Origin: an uncultured Desulfarculaceae bacterium
GTDB taxonomy: Bacteria > Desulfobacterota > Desulfarculia > Desulfarculales > Desulfarculaceae
Direction of reading: 5' to 3'
Assembly: GCA_937908275.1 (NCBI GenBank)
Contig: CALERA010000429.1
Span: 1 to 9,979 of the forward strand
Length of the DNA: 9,979 bases
Shown here: piece by piece, positions 8,801 to 9,979 of the stretch
How positions within the stretch are numbered: the first letter of the stretch is position 1
Layout of the letters: every line of letters starts with the position of its first letter
The notes under the pieces: generated by a model
The model's input: only the letters and a program-made list of their open reading frames with translations
Told to the model about the DNA's origin: nothing
The model's database searches: none
Made by a program: the position numbers and the translations under genes

Positions 8801-8827
8801 ACCGTCTTATCGGTTCCGAGCGACGGT
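8801..8827 (-). promoter_or_regulatory. Structured leader of the PEP-CTERM gene
   Basis: In the transcript, ACCGTC (8827-8822) can pair with GACGGT (8806-8801) around a 15-nt loop. The CGGT of the second arm can instead pair with ACCG immediately downstream (CGGTGAGACCG) or with an ACCG inside the loop. Such mutually exclusive pairings resemble a regulatory leader, but the stems are short and I match no known riboswitch. Confidence 0.35.
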
Positions 8828-8839
8828 TTCTCTACCAAT

Positions 8840-8868
8840 ACAATAGCAATGGGAATTAAATCCGGCAA
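8840..8868 (-). promoter_or_regulatory. Probable promoter of the PEP-CTERM gene
   Basis: On the minus strand, TTGCCG (8868-8863) is followed after exactly 17 nt by TATTGT (8845-8840, 4 of 6 to TATAAT). The region is notably AT-rich compared with the rest of the window. It would give a leader of about 60 nt. Confidence 0.45.
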
Positions 8869-8898
8869 GACGGACCACAGCTTGTGAATTACAATTTT

Positions 8899-9979
8899 TT
8901 AGTCCCCCCGGGGGCCCGGGGAAGGCTCGGGAGGGGGCGGGGTGTAATCGCCCGCCACGAAATTCCGGGCCAGGAAGCGCACGAAGGCGGTGGCCAGGCG
9001 GGGATCGAAGTTCTGGCCGGCCTCGGCCATGATCTGTTCGGCGGCGGCGAAGGCCTTCTGGGCCTCGCGGTGGGAGCGTTGGCTGGTCATGGCGTCGAAG
9101 GCGTCCACCACCCTGAGGATGCGGGCCAGGCGGGGGATGCGCTCTCCGTTCAGGCCGGCGGGATAGCCGCTGCCGTCCCAGTTCTCATGGTGGTGCCGCA
9201 CCGCGGCCAGCACGTCGTAACTCACCGTGGCCACGGCCATTAATTGGTGGTAGGCCTTCACGGGATGCTGGCGCACCACCCGCCACTCCTCGTTGTTGAG
9301 GCGGTCGGGCTTGCGCAGGATGTTGTGGGGGATGGCGGCGTAGCCCAGGTCGTGCAGCATGCCGGCGTTGCCCAGTTGCAGCACCGTGTCCGGGGGCAGG
9401 CCCAGGAAACGGGCGAAGGCCATGCCGATCATGCAGACATTGACGCTGTGGTTGAAGATGTCAACCTCCGCCCGCAGCAGTTCGCCCAGGCCCTGCAAAA
9501 GCTGGGGCTCCGCGCCCAGCACCGTCACCAGGTCCTGGGTCTGTTGCAGGGATTGCTTCAGGGCCTGGGAGGAGATCTCCGGCGTGAACAGGCCGCGCAG
9601 GTTCAGGCAGGCCACCTCGCGCACCACCTGGCGCTTTTCCCGCATCGGGCGGGAGGTGTCGCCCATCATGCGCTCGGCCAGGTGGCAGAAATAGGCGGTC
9701 ACGCCCGAGGCCTGGTCCAGGGGCAGGTAGATGGTGGTCAGGCCGGCGGCCAGCAGGCGCTCGCGCCAGGCGGTCTTGAAGACCTCGCCCCGGATGCAGG
9801 CCGGCGACATCTCCACCCGCTGCTTCTCGCTGTCGTAAAGCGGCAGGAAGAAGTCGGCCGGGCTCTCCTCGCCCGGGTGCAAAACCTCGATGGAGATCGC
9901 GGCCATGCCGAACACGGCCGGATCGAAATCCACCTTGCGGCGCTGGGGGCTCAGCTCCTGATCAAGGATGCGCGGCCGG
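8899..9979 (-). CDS. HD-GYP domain protein, probable cyclic-di-GMP phosphodiesterase, 5' end cut by window edge
   Basis: HD-GYP proteins hydrolyse cyclic di-GMP and so affect motility, biofilm and matrix production. The minus frame ends at TAA 8899-8901 and stays open to the right edge. GTG 9933 is the first start codon in the window but has no ribosome site, and the codons upstream of it look coding, so the true start is probably beyond 9979. An N-terminal region (about 9979-9500) resembles the variable segment ahead of many HD-GYP domains. The catalytic part follows: an early histidine in FNHSVNVCMIG, the HD pair in MLHDLG (9349-9354), then HHENWDGSGYP with GYP at 9160-9168, and RILRVVDAFDAMTS. 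All hallmark residues are present, so it should be active. The C-terminus is a short proline-rich tail. No receiver domain or membrane segment is visible in the part present. It lies 128 bp upstream of the PEP-CTERM gene. Confidence 0.9.
   Translation of the reverse strand, partial: RPRILDQELSPQRRKVDFDPAVFGMAAISIEVLHPGEESPADFFLPLYDSEKQRVEMSPACIRGEVFKTAWRERLLAAGLTTIYLPLDQASGVTAYFCHLAERMMGDTSRPMREKRQVVREVACLNLRGLFTPEISSQALKQSLQQTQDLVTVLGAEPQLLQGLGELLRAEVDIFNHSVNVCMIGMAFARFLGLPPDTVLQLGNAGMLHDLGYAAIPHNILRKPDRLNNEEWRVVRQHPVKAYHQLMAVATVSYDVLAAVRHHHENWDGSGYPAGLNGERIPRLARILRVVDAFDAMTSQRSHREAQKAFAAAEQIMAEAGQNFDPRLATAFVRFLARNFVAGDYTPPPPEPSPGPRGD

Noticed and set aside
8771..8839. A c-di-GMP riboswitch in the PEP-CTERM leader
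   Set aside because: I could not find the conserved sequence blocks of either known class. The leader is kept only as an unnamed structured region.
8846..8898. A sigma54 promoter for the PEP-CTERM gene
   Set aside because: The nearest GG and GC pairs are 8 nt apart rather than the required 10; a sigma70-like pair fits better.
8882..8900. Short inverted repeat TTGT-gaatt-ACAA followed by T6 on the plus strand, resembling a terminator
   Set aside because: The stem is only 4 bp of weak pairs, and no plus-strand gene precedes it. For the minus-strand HD-GYP gene the T-run would be on the wrong side.

Overview
The window is very GC-rich DNA with almost no spare space: seven genes cover about 95% of it, and no gap is longer than about 210 bp. 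GC-rich third positions, a PEP-CTERM surface protein, an HD-GYP phosphodiesterase and the Tex and RarD gene types all suggest a Gram-negative, high-GC bacterium. A deltaproteobacterial (Desulfobacterota-like) host is my guess. No marker gene in the window fixes the taxonomy.

Layout from left to right. (1) Positions 1-1749, minus strand: tex, a transcription accessory protein. Its C-terminus, including the S1 domain, lies beyond the left edge. (2) Positions 1750-1958: a divergent intergenic region with GC-rich palindromes, a possible tex promoter and a strong hairpin just ahead of rarD. (3) Positions 1959-2870, plus strand: rarD, a ten-helix EamA-superfamily transporter. (4) Positions 2871-2991: a promoter region. 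(5) Positions 2992-7892, plus strand: a probable three-gene operon. It holds a 1013-residue fused ABC transporter and then two secreted paralogous proteins of exactly 286 residues each. The two intergenic gaps are 69 and 68 nt, each contains a perfect RNA hairpin, and the operon ends at a strong terminator. (6) Positions 7951-7982: that terminator, which works in both directions. (7) Positions 8000-8770, minus strand: a PEP-CTERM protein with its own promoter and a structured leader. (8) Positions 8899-9979, minus strand: an HD-GYP protein that runs off the right edge.

The part most likely to be undescribed is the three-gene block. The transporter joins an N-terminal helical domain resembling TerB, a beta-rich segment that may be FHA-like, an ABCG-type ATPase and an ABC2-type membrane domain. 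The membrane domain has an unusually long segment between helices 5 and 6. The two small proteins carry signal peptides, share three cysteines at identical positions (79, 196, 285) and match no family I can name. The simplest model is an export or envelope system in which the transporter and the two periplasmic proteins act together. The substrate is unknown.

The right-hand genes (PEP-CTERM protein and c-di-GMP-type phosphodiesterase) fit surface or extracellular-matrix biology. Nothing in the sequence ties them to the ABC operon except convergent orientation and the shared terminator.
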